Assembly: GCA_002342685.1 (NCBI GenBank)
Contig: DDQN01000055.1
Span: forward strand, 62,001 to 126,000
DNA length: 64,000 nucleotides
Direction of reading: 5' to 3'
DNA from: Vibrio sp. UBA2441
Lineage (GTDB): Bacteria; Pseudomonadota; Gammaproteobacteria; Enterobacterales; Vibrionaceae
Shown: one piece after another, positions 44,740 to 53,529 of the stretch
Position numbering within the stretch: position 1 is the stretch's first letter
Layout: each line of letters starts with the position of its first letter
Notes under the pieces: generated by a model
What the model was told of the DNA's origin: nothing
Database searches by the model: none
What the model saw: the letters and a program-made list of their open reading frames with translations, nothing else
Program-made: the position numbers and the translations under genes

Positions 44740-45519
44740 ATGAATGTGCTTGAGCGCCATGAATACATACTTCAACAACTTAGCCAACATGGAAGGGTTG
44801 AAGTAAAAGATTTGGTCGAGTTTTTTAATACTTCCGAAGTGACCGTGAGGGCAGACTTACGAAAGCTGGAAAAAGAGAGTAAGTTAAAGCGCTTTCATGG
44901 AGGTGCACAGTCTTTGGTTTCTCTGCCGCACAGTACCCGAGATTTTGAAAATGAAGTAAAATTAGAGCGACGTTATAAGATTAACGCCAGTGCTAAAGAT
45001 CAAATAGCCGCCGCTGCTGCGGAATTTGTCCGACCGGGAAATTCCATCATACTTGATAGCGGAAGTACCACACATCTTGTCGCAAATCATATTGCTGAAA
45101 ATGGCGAAGTCATCGCTATTACTAATAACTTACCAGCAGCACAAGCGCTTGCCGATGCACCCAATACTACGCTTGTTATCTGTGGCGGCACTTACCGTGT
45201 GAAGACAAAATCATTGCATGGAGCAAAAGCAGAGCAGTGCCTCGATGGAGTCTCAGCCGATATATTGTTTATTGGTGCAGATGGTATTGACCCTAAAAAA
45301 GGGATCACCACCTTTAATGAAGGTTATACAATCAGTGGTGTAATGGCTTCATGCGCGAAGAAAATTATTGCGGTTGTAGATTCAACTAAGGTTGGCCGAG
45401 TTGGCTTTAACTCGGTTCTTCCAACGGACAAGATTGATGTACTGGTAACGGATAAAGATATCAATTTAGATTGCGTCAGAGATTTTGAAGAACTAGGTGT
45501 GGAAGTGGTTCTGGTATAA
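44740..45519 (+). CDS. DeoR-family transcriptional regulator (copy 2)
   Basis: 259 residues, the same length as copy 1, with the same opening MNVLER and near-identical HTH (EVKDLVEFFNTSEVTVRADL) and effector domain (DSGSTTHLV, GADGIDPKKGITTFNEGYTIS). The pair clearly arose by duplication; by eye about two thirds of positions agree. Differences cluster in the N-terminal 30 residues and the C-terminal tail. It may control the same operators or a diverged subset. A strong terminator follows. Confidence 0.9.
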   Translation: MNVLERHEYILQQLSQHGRVEVKDLVEFFNTSEVTVRADLRKLEKESKLKRFHGGAQSLVSLPHSTRDFENEVKLERRYKINASAKDQIAAAAAEFVRPGNSIILDSGSTTHLVANHIAENGEVIAITNNLPAAQALADAPNTTLVICGGTYRVKTKSLHGAKAEQCLDGVSADILFIGADGIDPKKGITTFNEGYTISGVMASCAKKIIAVVDSTKVGRVGFNSVLPTDKIDVLVTDKDINLDCVRDFEELGVEVVLV

Positions 45520-45530
45520 CGTTGATAAAA

Positions 45531-45564
45531 AAGCCCGATATTTAGGTTTCTGAATATCGGGCTT
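45531..45564. terminator. Terminator between deoR copy 2 and scrA (convergent)
   Basis: Stem aagcccgatatt (45531-45542) with aatatcgggctt (45553-45564). On the minus strand a run of T follows (complement of 45526-45532), so it serves scrA best and may also stop deoR. Confidence 0.88.
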
Positions 45565-45591
45565 GTTCGTTATAGGGGTTCTTTGTAAAGA

Positions 45592-47034
45592 TTAAGCTGT
45601 TGCTGTTTTCTGCGAATCTCTAGATTTATTTTTTAGGCCAAGCAAAATTGTTAGACCGAAAGAGACTGCAAACGAGATAAGCATGCCGATAACATAGAAG
45701 CTGATGTCTCCTGGGCGAATTGAAATGATACCAGGTAGACCAGCTGCGCCAAGGGCTTGAGCTTTTACGTTGAATAGCGTGATAAAGGCGCTAGAGATAG
45801 CGGCTGCACATACAGCAGCATAAAATGGATAACGTAGTTTAAGGTTAACACCAAACATTGCTGGTTCAGTTATTCCGAGTAGAGCAGTTACACCTGAAGG
45901 AATCGCAATACCTTTGGTTTTAAGATCTTTAGTAGTGAAACCGACAGCCAGAGCAGCACCACCTTGAGCAATGTTCGACATCGCTGCGATTGGGAAGATA
46001 AATGTTCCACCAGTAATAACGATATCTGCTAGTAACTGTGTTTCGATGGCAATAAAGCTATGGTGCATACCAGTAATTACAAATGGCGCATATATTAGGC
46101 CGAACAGTGCGCCACCCACAAAACCTGCAGAGTCATAAAGCCAGTTAAGACCATCACCTAAAAGGAAGCCAATATCACGTGTCCACGGACCAACGAGAGT
46201 GAAAGTTAAAAAACCAGTGATAAAGATAGCTAACATTGGTGTTAGTAGATTATCTAAAACAGATGGAACGACTTTACGAAGACCGTTTTCAACTTTTGCT
46301 AGAATGAAAGTGGAAACAAGTACCGGAAGAACTGAACCTTGATAACCTACTTTTTGAATTTCAAATCCAAAAATATTCCAAACCGGAATAGAACCTGAAA
46401 CGCTGGCTCCACCAAATCCCCAGCCGTTTAAAAGGTCAGGGTGAACCATGAGCATACCTAAAGCAGCACCTAAAAATGGATTGCCACCAAATTGTTTGCT
46501 GGCAGAAAATGCTAATAGTACAGGGAGATAGACAAAAGGAGCATTAGCAAATGTATTTATCATGCTTGCTAAGTCAGCCAAGCCTGGGTTTGCTTCTATA
46601 AGAGATTGATTTTCAATAAACAAGCCAGATGCTGTTAATAGGTTGAAAACCCCCATCAATAGACCACCCGCCACAATCGCAGGAATAATTGGGACAAAAA
46701 TGTCGGAAAGGCCTTTTATCGCTCTCTGAAAAACATTCTGTTTCTCGGCTCCGGCACTAGCCACATCCCTTGTTGACATGTCGGTCATTCCAGTGAGTTT
46801 AGCCAATTCTGCATGAATTTGATTAACGACACCGGATCCGAAAATGATTTGATATTGGCCAGCGACTTTAAACTGTCCCTTAACCCCTTCAAGTACATCG
46901 ATAGCGGCTTCGTCCACCAATGTTTCATCATTTAATGCTAAGCGTAATCGAGTAGCACAATGAGCCAAAGCGTTAATATTAGCTTTACCTCCTAGTAACT
47001 TCAGTAGCTCTTTTGCTATTTGAGGGTAATTCAT
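45592..47034 (-). CDS. scrA: Sucrose-specific PTS enzyme IIBC
   Basis: 480 residues. N-terminal EIIB domain with phosphorylated Cys26 in AHCATRLRL, then an EIIC domain with about ten helices, the IPAIVAGGLL segment and the GITEPAMFGV signature of the glucose/sucrose superfamily. No EIIA domain is present, so it should use the glucose EIIA protein. It imports sucrose as sucrose 6-phosphate. GGAG precedes the start. It is divergent from scrR. Confidence 0.93.
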   Translation of the reverse strand: MNYPQIAKELLKLLGGKANINALAHCATRLRLALNDETLVDEAAIDVLEGVKGQFKVAGQYQIIFGSGVVNQIHAELAKLTGMTDMSTRDVASAGAEKQNVFQRAIKGLSDIFVPIIPAIVAGGLLMGVFNLLTASGLFIENQSLIEANPGLADLASMINTFANAPFVYLPVLLAFSASKQFGGNPFLGAALGMLMVHPDLLNGWGFGGASVSGSIPVWNIFGFEIQKVGYQGSVLPVLVSTFILAKVENGLRKVVPSVLDNLLTPMLAIFITGFLTFTLVGPWTRDIGFLLGDGLNWLYDSAGFVGGALFGLIYAPFVITGMHHSFIAIETQLLADIVITGGTFIFPIAAMSNIAQGGAALAVGFTTKDLKTKGIAIPSGVTALLGITEPAMFGVNLKLRYPFYAAVCAAAISSAFITLFNVKAQALGAAGLPGIISIRPGDISFYVIGMLISFAVSFGLTILLGLKNKSRDSQKTATA

Positions 47035-47090
47035 AATTTACTCCAAAATTCATAATTGAGTTTACCGTACTTAGTCTCGGTAAAATTTTC

Positions 47091-47105
47091 GGGAACGTTT
47101 GCAAA
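47091..47105 (+). promoter_or_regulatory. ScrR operator-like site before scrA
   Basis: GGGAACGTTTGCAAA. The same 15-base pattern, GGGAACGATTGCAAT, lies on the minus strand just before scrB (48343-48357). The CGTTTGCAAAAACG core is a LacI-type dyad. A perfect CRP half-site, TGTGATCTA, lies nearby at 47156-47164. Confidence 0.65.
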
Positions 47106-47240
47106 AACGATTCTTATGAAAATATTCAGGATGGTCAAAGATAAAACGGTGAAAATGTGATCTATGTATTGAAAGTTATGTTATTTGAACGTTGATTTCG
47201 CCGATTTTTGCCTTTCATTCCTTCAGTTTTGTTGTCAAAA

Positions 47241-47256
47241 TTGCAATCAATTGCAA
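47241..47256. promoter_or_regulatory. Operator-like repeat before scrR
   Basis: TTGCAA-TCAA-TTGCAA is a dyad whose half matches the TTGCAA end of the scrA and scrB sites. It lies 21 bases before the scrR start and suggests autoregulation. Confidence 0.5.
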
Positions 47257-47277
47257 AATAACGGAAGTATGAACTAT

Positions 47278-48267
47278 ATGGCTAGTCTTCATGATGTAGC
47301 GAAATTAGCGGGGGTATCAAAATCTACCGTGTCGCGTGTTATAAATGATGAATATGGTGTAAAAAAAAGTACTAAGATCAGAGTGCAAGAAGCGATTGAT
47401 TCGTGCGGTTATATTGTTAACCAGGTAGCAAAAGATCTGAAATCTCAGAAAACCAATTTAGTTGGTGTAATCGTTCCGAGAGTGTCATCTAACTCCTCTG
47501 CGCAAGGGATAGATGGGCTAATACAAGTATTTAACGCCTCAGGGAAACAAGTTTTGTTGGCGAACAGTCAGCAAGATAGCAGCAAAGAAGTTGAATATAT
47601 TAAGTTGTTTAATCAAAAGCGTGTCGAAGGCATTATTCTATATGCGACGAACCTAGATGTTGAGATTATCAAAGTAATAAGCCAGTCGGCTGTGCCCGTT
47701 GTGCTAGTTGGGCAAGACGGGTCGCTGCATAACATAGCAAGTGTCATCCATGATGATGTAAGAGTGGGTTTTACTGCCGGTCAAAGGTTAGCAAAGGCTG
47801 GGGCAAAAAATATCGGGTTTATAGGTGTTTACAGCCAGGATATAGCCGTAGATGCTATGCGTTATCAGGGGTTAGAGCAAGCCATGAGTTTTTCCAATAT
47901 GGGAAAACCATTGTTCCACAGCCGTGGTGATTTTTCGATTGAATCAGGTTATACGCAGATGTGTGAGTTGCTAAATAAGTACCCTAGTTTAGACGGGCTT
48001 TTTTGTGCTACTGACCGAATTGCGATAGGGGCGATGAAAGCGATTAATGAAGCTGGGTTACAGCCAGGTAAAGATATTAAATTGCTTGGTGTGGGTAACG
48101 ATGAACTTGGATTTTTCACCACACCATCGTTATCTACATTTCACTATGCTTTTGAATCTGCTGGAAAAATTTCGGCAAATGTGTTATTGGATTTAATATC
48201 TGGAAAGCAACAATTAATGAGTAAGGTTGTTCTTGGGTTTGAAGAGATAGAGCGTCAAACCTGTTGA
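47278..48267 (+). CDS. scrR: LacI-family sucrose operon repressor
   Basis: 329 residues from ATG 47278 (GGAAG ten bases upstream), giving the standard start MASLHDVAKLAGVSKSTVSR; the ATG three codons earlier is too close to the ribosome site. Helix-turn-helix residues 5-24, hinge helix near residue 50, then a periplasmic-binding-protein-like effector domain. It is flanked by scrA and scrB, both of which have matching operators, so sucrose or fructose is the likely inducer. Confidence 0.9.
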   Translation: MASLHDVAKLAGVSKSTVSRVINDEYGVKKSTKIRVQEAIDSCGYIVNQVAKDLKSQKTNLVGVIVPRVSSNSSAQGIDGLIQVFNASGKQVLLANSQQDSSKEVEYIKLFNQKRVEGIILYATNLDVEIIKVISQSAVPVVLVGQDGSLHNIASVIHDDVRVGFTAGQRLAKAGAKNIGFIGVYSQDIAVDAMRYQGLEQAMSFSNMGKPLFHSRGDFSIESGYTQMCELLNKYPSLDGLFCATDRIAIGAMKAINEAGLQPGKDIKLLGVGNDELGFFTTPSLSTFHYAFESAGKISANVLLDLISGKQQLMSKVVLGFEEIERQTC

Positions 48268-48342
48268 ACGGTGAAGGAAAATATCTGAATAACTGACGCT
48301 GAATAGATAATTTCCTTGTTTTTAGTCCGTCTCTTTATTAGT

Positions 48343-48357
48343 ATTGCAATCGTTCCC
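48343..48357 (-). promoter_or_regulatory. ScrR operator-like site before scrB
   Basis: The minus strand reads GGGAACGATTGCAAT, matching the site before scrA at 13 of 15 positions. It lies 19 bases before the chosen scrB start, which argues against the TTG start at 48344 inside it. Confidence 0.65.
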
Positions 48358-48376
48358 AATTGACGAGCGAGTAGGA

Positions 48377-49972
48377 ATGTTGTTACAAAATTATATTAAA
48401 CAATGTGGTGGTATCGAAAATATTTGCCGGGTATTAAACCCTGAAGGCTATGTAATATTTGAGATTAAATCCCCTGACAGGCTAGATAAAGAACTGCTGG
48501 TATCTAACTTTTCACATAAGTTACAGCAGCTCAAATTCAAGTTATCTGAGCGTTTAGATGGACAAAAACTAATGAATATCGGTATTAAAATTGCCGAAAC
48601 TCAATCTGAACAAGCTGAAGCATTTAGTCAACCTACCGCTTGTGTCCATCGTCCTGTATGGCATGTGTCGCCACCTAGCGGCTTATTGAATGATCCGAAT
48701 GGTTTCATTTTTCATAAGGGTGAATACCATCTGTTTTATCAATGGAACCCATACGGCTGCAGTCATAAAGATAAATTTTGGGCGCATTTGGTTAGTCAAG
48801 ATCTTGTTACTTGGCAGTGGAAACCAGTGGCATTGACGCCGTCCGATTGGTTTGACAGTCATGGCGTATTTTCAGGGCATGCAATTAGTCAAGATGATGA
48901 GCTTAAGCTATTTTACACGGGCAACGTGAGGATAGGCGAAGATAGAGACCGTCATACAACACAATGTCTTGCTGTCTCGAGAGATGGAATTAATTTCGAG
49001 AAAAAAGGGCCAGTAATTTCTGAATTACCGCCTGGTGTGACGCCGCATTGTCGTGACCCTAAAGTAATCAAGATGGGGGACGAGTGGTGGATGTTATTGG
49101 GTGCTCAAAAATCGGATTTGAAAGGGTGCCTTGCTATATACAAATCTCGTGATTTAGAAAATTGGAGGTTTGACAAGCTCTATAGCGGAAATCTGGGTGA
49201 TTTCGGTTATATGTGGGAGTGCCCAGATTTATTCGAATTGAACGATCAGCTTATCGCAATTATAGGGCCGCAGGGAATTGAAGCTGAAAGTGATTACCAT
49301 ACAGTTCCTCACCACAATGGTTATTTGAAAGCTGAAATTGATAGTGAGGGCGAGCTGGCTTTCAGTGATTTTGAATGTTTGGATGTCGGTTTTGATTTTT
49401 ATGCCCCTCAGTCATTGGCTACACCAGATGGTCGACGGGTAATTATCGCTTGGATGGGGTTACCGGACGAAGTGGATCATCCTAGTGTTGATAACGGCTG
49501 GATTCACCAACTAACCTGCCCAAGAGAAATTACGTTTGTTGATGGAAAAGTAATACAGGTTCCATTAAAAGAACTTGAATCACTTCGATCTGACCATCAA
49601 CATTTCCTGCTAGAGAACAGTGGTGTTGATCTGAATACAAAGTCGTTCGAACTAGAAACTGAGTTGCGTTGGGGCAGTAGACTTTCTTTGTTCAAAGATG
49701 ATTTAAACGAAGTTGCCATTGAATTGGGGTTAAATAACACCCTGTATTTAAATAGAGTAAAAACAGAGATACGTGAAGGCGACACTATTAGAGAACTTAA
49801 GTTGGCTGGTGATACGGTTAAATTAAGAATTCTGGCAGATAATTCTTCATTGGAGATATTTGTTAATGATGGCGAGCACGTATTAAGTTGTCGTGCATTT
49901 ACTCCTCCAACTGCGACAGGAATGTATTTGCATGGGCAGGGTAGCTTTGATACTTGGTTTCTTACACGCTGA
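48377..49972 (+). CDS. scrB: Sucrose-6-phosphate hydrolase (GH32)
   Basis: 531 residues from ATG 48377; the ribosome site GAG...AGGA is close. After an 85-residue N-terminal extension common in Vibrio ScrB, the GH32 five-blade propeller begins at HVSPPSGLLNDPNGF with nucleophile Asp106. CRDP and WECPDLF (general acid Glu) follow, then a C-terminal beta-sandwich. It cleaves sucrose 6-phosphate to glucose 6-phosphate and fructose, which the adjacent fructokinase phosphorylates. It ends before a bidirectional terminator. Confidence 0.93.
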   Translation: MLLQNYIKQCGGIENICRVLNPEGYVIFEIKSPDRLDKELLVSNFSHKLQQLKFKLSERLDGQKLMNIGIKIAETQSEQAEAFSQPTACVHRPVWHVSPPSGLLNDPNGFIFHKGEYHLFYQWNPYGCSHKDKFWAHLVSQDLVTWQWKPVALTPSDWFDSHGVFSGHAISQDDELKLFYTGNVRIGEDRDRHTTQCLAVSRDGINFEKKGPVISELPPGVTPHCRDPKVIKMGDEWWMLLGAQKSDLKGCLAIYKSRDLENWRFDKLYSGNLGDFGYMWECPDLFELNDQLIAIIGPQGIEAESDYHTVPHHNGYLKAEIDSEGELAFSDFECLDVGFDFYAPQSLATPDGRRVIIAWMGLPDEVDHPSVDNGWIHQLTCPREITFVDGKVIQVPLKELESLRSDHQHFLLENSGVDLNTKSFELETELRWGSRLSLFKDDLNEVAIELGLNNTLYLNRVKTEIREGDTIRELKLAGDTVKLRILADNSSLEIFVNDGEHVLSCRAFTPPTATGMYLHGQGSFDTWFLTR

Positions 49973-50006
49973 ATAAGTAATGAAATAGCTCTTTATTTCA
50001 AATAAT

Positions 50007-50032
50007 AAAGCCTCTATAACAGAGGCTTTTTT
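50007..50032. terminator. Bidirectional terminator between scrB and scrK
   Basis: Stem aaagcctct (50007-50015) with agaggcttt (50021-50029), five-base loop, T run to 50032 and an A-rich left side. Confidence 0.9.
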
Positions 50033-50035
50033 ACG

Positions 50036-50962
50036 TTACAATTCATTGATATATGTTGTTAATGTTTCTTTATTGGGCAGAGCTGTCATCGCCCCTTTTT
50101 GTGTTGTTGCTAATGCGCCGCAACCATTTGCCCATTTGACTGATTCGTAAATAGACTTTTCTTCGTTCCAGTCTTCATAAGTAGATAGAGAAGCTAATAG
50201 CCCTCCGACGAAGGCATCGCCAGCACCAGTGGTGTCGATAGGTTTTACTGCTTTACCGGCGATGAGTTGTTGCTTTCCTTTATAGACGACTAACGCACCT
50301 TTGGCACCTTGAGTAATTATTACCAGAGTATTAGCGTACTTTTCCAGTTTTTCTATTCCTTGCTCAAGAGAGTCAGAACCAGTTAGATAAAATAACTCGT
50401 CATCGGAAAACTTAACGACATCAGCGAGTTTTACCGCTTTTAAAACAGTCTCTTTTATCTCTTCTGGATTGGCCCAAACTTCATCTCTTAAGTTAGGGTC
50501 GAAACTAACAAAACCACCTGCATTTTTAATGTTTTTAATTGCGGCCATTGTACTCGTTCTGCTTGGTTCATTGGCCAAAGCGATTGAACATGTATGTAAC
50601 CATTGGTTTTTTGAAAACTCTGGGATATCCGTTTCAGCCATAAATTGGTCGGCACTTGGTTTTACCATAAAAGTAAAACTACGCTCGCCTGCATCATCAA
50701 GATCGACAATAACGGTTGAAGTACGTTGATCTGCATCCAATACTAAAGAGGCGATGTCTACAGCTTCATTTTCTAACGTTTGCTGCATGAATTTTCCTAG
50801 CGGGTCATTTCCGACACGGCCAAAAAAACCAGTCTCTCCATTCAGACGCGCAATGGCAACAGCAACATTCGCAGGAGCCCCTCCCGGACATTTTAAAAAA
50901 CTATCTTTACCATTTGGTATTAGATCGACAACCGCGTCGCCAGTTACCCATACTTTGTTCAT
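50036..50962 (-). CDS. scrK: Fructokinase (PfkB family)
   Basis: 308 residues. N-terminal GDAVVDLIP and GGAPANVAVAIARL, and the C-terminal PfkB signature DTTGAGDAFVGG with the catalytic Asp. It phosphorylates fructose released by ScrB. AGGA precedes the ATG. It is convergent with scrB and divergent from a Cra-like regulator, so control may be separate from ScrR. Confidence 0.92.
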   Translation of the reverse strand: MNKVWVTGDAVVDLIPNGKDSFLKCPGGAPANVAVAIARLNGETGFFGRVGNDPLGKFMQQTLENEAVDIASLVLDADQRTSTVIVDLDDAGERSFTFMVKPSADQFMAETDIPEFSKNQWLHTCSIALANEPSRTSTMAAIKNIKNAGGFVSFDPNLRDEVWANPEEIKETVLKAVKLADVVKFSDDELFYLTGSDSLEQGIEKLEKYANTLVIITQGAKGALVVYKGKQQLIAGKAVKPIDTTGAGDAFVGGLLASLSTYEDWNEEKSIYESVKWANGCGALATTQKGAMTALPNKETLTTYINEL

Positions 50963-51001
50963 GACTACATTCCTGTTTCTATATCTGTTGAAAACAGTTT
51001 A

Positions 51002-51015
51002 CTAAATCGGTTTAG
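51002..51015. promoter_or_regulatory. LacI/Cra-type operator candidate between scrK and the regulator gene
   Basis: CTAAATCGGTTTAG is a near-perfect 14-base dyad (mismatch only at the centre), and its TAAATCGGTTTA core is similar to Cra sites of type TGAATCG..TCA. It lies 40 bases before the scrK start on the minus strand and 114 bases before the regulator start. Confidence 0.45.
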
Positions 51016-51128
51016 CAAGTCAAAGGTAAAGTTATTTTTCTTTGAAAGTTATTCAGGAAACATAATCAGTTAAGCCAATTAAGCGTATTTTTTTATTGCG
51101 TTTAGCGATAAGCTAATGGCGGTTACTT

Positions 51129-52142
51129 ATGGGGGAAACCGTGACTAAAAAACTTACCTTAGCAAATATTGCAGAAATGGCAGGGGTATCAAAATCCACT
51201 GTAAGTTTTGTTCTTAATGGCCATGCTCAAAAATACCGAATCAAGCAGTCGACTATTGATAAAGTCATGAGTGTCGTCAATGAGCAGCAATATTCTCCAA
51301 GTGTTTATGCCAGAGCACTGAAATCGAAAAAGACCTATACCATCGGTGTTGTCATTCCGGACCTAGTTAACATGGGGTTTGCAACTGTGGTGAAGTTTCT
51401 TGAGTCCAAAGGTCGGCAACAAGGATATCAGCTATTAGTCGCATCTTCTGAAGATGACACCGAACTGGAAGCTCTTGCCGTTGAGAATTTAATGCAAAGA
51501 CAGGTTGATATTTTGATGGTGGCCTCTTGTATGCAAAGCCCTGACTTTTATCAAGATATAAATAAATCGGTCCCTGTTATTCTTTTTGATAGAACGATTG
51601 AAAATAGCCACTTACCTTGTGTAAAAACAGACTCTGTTACTGGGACAAAACAATTAGTAAGTAAACTATTGCTCAATAGTAGAAGTGAAGAGTGTATTTA
51701 TTTTGGCGGCTCCCCAGAACTATCAACAAGTAGAGAGCGTTTGGAAGGGTTTAAGCTTGGTTTACAAGAGATGGGTATGCCTTTTGCTGACAACTATGTT
51801 TTTCATGGTAATCATAAGGCAGAGTCTGGTTTTCGAATGATGGCTTCAGTAATGGAACAGAGAAAACAGTTACCCAAAACAATTTTTACTGCTTCTTACT
51901 CAATACTGGAAGGAGTATTAAAATATTTGTCTCAACACAATCTGATGAATGAAAATATCTGTTTAGGCACGTTTGATGATTATCAAATATTAGACTGTTT
52001 GCCAATTAAAATTGACTCCATCGAACAGGATTATCTTACTATTTCTTCTGAATTAATCTCGATGATGAATAAAATTTTTAATAAAGAAAAATTGTCAGAG
52101 CCGCATGTTTCTGTTGCTGCAAAAACTCATTATCGATATTAA
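51129..52142 (+). CDS. LacI-family regulator resembling Cra/FruR
   Basis: 337 residues from ATG 51129; GTG 51141 (GGGGGA four bases upstream) is an equally plausible start. The HTH region (LANIAEMAGVSKSTVSFVLNGHAQKYRI) and motifs such as IGVVIPDL, SEDDTELEAL, LMQRQVDIL and the late CLGTFDDYQILDCL align with Cra. The effector in Cra is a fructose phosphate, which fits the neighbouring fructokinase. It probably regulates scrK and itself. Confidence 0.82.
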   Translation: MGETVTKKLTLANIAEMAGVSKSTVSFVLNGHAQKYRIKQSTIDKVMSVVNEQQYSPSVYARALKSKKTYTIGVVIPDLVNMGFATVVKFLESKGRQQGYQLLVASSEDDTELEALAVENLMQRQVDILMVASCMQSPDFYQDINKSVPVILFDRTIENSHLPCVKTDSVTGTKQLVSKLLLNSRSEECIYFGGSPELSTSRERLEGFKLGLQEMGMPFADNYVFHGNHKAESGFRMMASVMEQRKQLPKTIFTASYSILEGVLKYLSQHNLMNENICLGTFDDYQILDCLPIKIDSIEQDYLTISSELISMMNKIFNKEKLSEPHVSVAAKTHYRY

Positions 52143-52229
52143 TTCCAATTGGAATAAGCATCTGAATAGATGCGCAATTTTTTACAAACGTGCCTGATAC
52201 GCTTATGTTAACCTGATTAAAAAGGAGAT

Positions 52230-52940
52230 GTGATGATGAAAACTATTGGGTTAATCGGCGGCATGAGCTGGGAGTCTACAGCAAGTTATTACTCGGCGAT
52301 CAATATTGAAGTGAAACAATCATTGGGTGGGCTGCATTCAGCAAAGCTTATATTGAATAGCGTCGATTTTGCGGAAATTGAAATGCTTCAGCATCGTGGT
52401 GACTGGGACAAAACTGCGGAAATATTAATTTCGGCAGCGAAATCATTAGAACTCGCGGGAGCGGATTTCTTTATGATTGGCACCAATACCATGCACAAAG
52501 TAGCAAAAGAGGTTGAAAGTTCAGTTTCCATTCCTTTATTGCATATTGCAGATGCAACCGCAGAAAAATTATTAAGTGACAATGTCACCAAGGTCGGTTT
52601 GCTTGGCACCAAATTTACCATGGAGCAGGCATTTTATAAATCACGCCTGACGGAAAAATATGCTATCGATGTAGTGGTTCCTGATACAGCCCAACGGCAG
52701 CTGGTTCATGACGTCATCTATCATGAATTGTGTCTGGGAAAGGTAGAACAGGTTTCTAGAGAGGCATTTATAGGCATAGTTGAAGATCTTTATGCTCAGG
52801 GTGCGCAAGCGGTTATTCTTGGTTGTACAGAAATAGCGTTGCTGATCAATCAAGAACTGACAGAAGTTCCGCTGTATGACACGACGGAAATTCATGCCAC
52901 AGCGGCTGTACAGCTTGCACTGAGTGATTCTGCTCATTGA
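52230..52940 (+). CDS. ygeA: Aspartate/glutamate racemase-family protein, YgeA-like
   Basis: 236 residues. Starts MKTIGLIGGMSWEST after two extra Met codons; AAGGAG precedes it. The second catalytic cysteine is present in GCTEIALL. The first catalytic position, Cys in classical aspartate racemases (CNT), is Thr here (GTNTMHK). As I recall, E. coli YgeA has the same Thr/Cys pair (T83/C197) and acts mainly on L-Asp/L-Glu, so the residue is a subfamily feature. The gene ends one base from the convergent amrA stop. Confidence 0.88.
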   Translation: MMMKTIGLIGGMSWESTASYYSAINIEVKQSLGGLHSAKLILNSVDFAEIEMLQHRGDWDKTAEILISAAKSLELAGADFFMIGTNTMHKVAKEVESSVSIPLLHIADATAEKLLSDNVTKVGLLGTKFTMEQAFYKSRLTEKYAIDVVVPDTAQRQLVHDVIYHELCLGKVEQVSREAFIGIVEDLYAQGAQAVILGCTEIALLINQELTEVPLYDTTEIHATAAVQLALSDSAH

Positions 52941-52941
52941 G

Positions 52942-53529
52942 CTAAACATACAAGCTGTTTATAATTTGTACATCAAATGTGCTTACTTGCATGGCATCAC
53001 TCCAATAATTTTCAGGCCATTTTGCCTTGGCTTTCAAGTGACGAATGAAGTCCTCAGGTTGTGGAAGTTGCTGCCAAACTTGCGGTAGAAATACCGCAGT
53101 TCGTTGATGCTCTCTTAGCATTACCCCTAGCTTATTATTTGCTAAGTAATGAAGCAGAGCAATTTCAGATTCAATCACTAATGGCTTAGGTTTCGATAAC
53201 ACTGAGATCTCGACGGTGAGGGAACTCTGTTGATTTTTCATTAATGGGGTAAAGCGGTTGTCTTGGTGCGTGCAGGCAAAAGCCTTGTCGTAGACTTCAA
53301 GGGCCAGAGGTTTAGTTGCTTCTAGAGTTCCTAAACAGCCTTGTAATTGGTCTTTAACTTTGAGCGTGACAAAACACGCGCCGATTTCTTGCACTATTGA
53401 ATCATAGTTGTCTAACGACGGTGGGTTTGCGACACCTTGATGTAAATAATCCCGGATGGCCTGCTGAGCAATAGTGAGCAATTGACGTTGTTGTGCACTG
53501 TTTAATCTATGATATAAGGTAACTGACAT
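52942..53529 (-). CDS. amrA: AmmeMemoRadiSam system protein A (AMMECR1 domain)
   Basis: 195 residues from ATG 53529, overlapping the end of amrB by 23 bases; an in-frame GTG at 53556 is possible. The AMMECR1 signature appears as LQGCLGTLE (family LRGCIG), followed by AFACTHQDNRFTPL, in the order typical of the family. AMMECR1 proteins are conserved from bacteria to humans without a settled biochemical role. The gene is cotranscribed with amrB and faces ygeA with no room for a terminator. Confidence 0.88.
   Translation of the reverse strand: MSVTLYHRLNSAQQRQLLTIAQQAIRDYLHQGVANPPSLDNYDSIVQEIGACFVTLKVKDQLQGCLGTLEATKPLALEVYDKAFACTHQDNRFTPLMKNQQSSLTVEISVLSKPKPLVIESEIALLHYLANNKLGVMLREHQRTAVFLPQVWQQLPQPEDFIRHLKAKAKWPENYWSDAMQVSTFDVQIINSLYV

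Noticed and set aside
48344..48376. TTG start for scrB at 48344
   Set aside because: It lies inside the ScrR operator-like site and has no ribosome-binding site.
52230..52940. Loss of the first catalytic cysteine in the racemase
   Set aside because: The Thr at this position (TNTMH) is, as I recall, also found in E. coli YgeA, so it is a subfamily trait and not decay.
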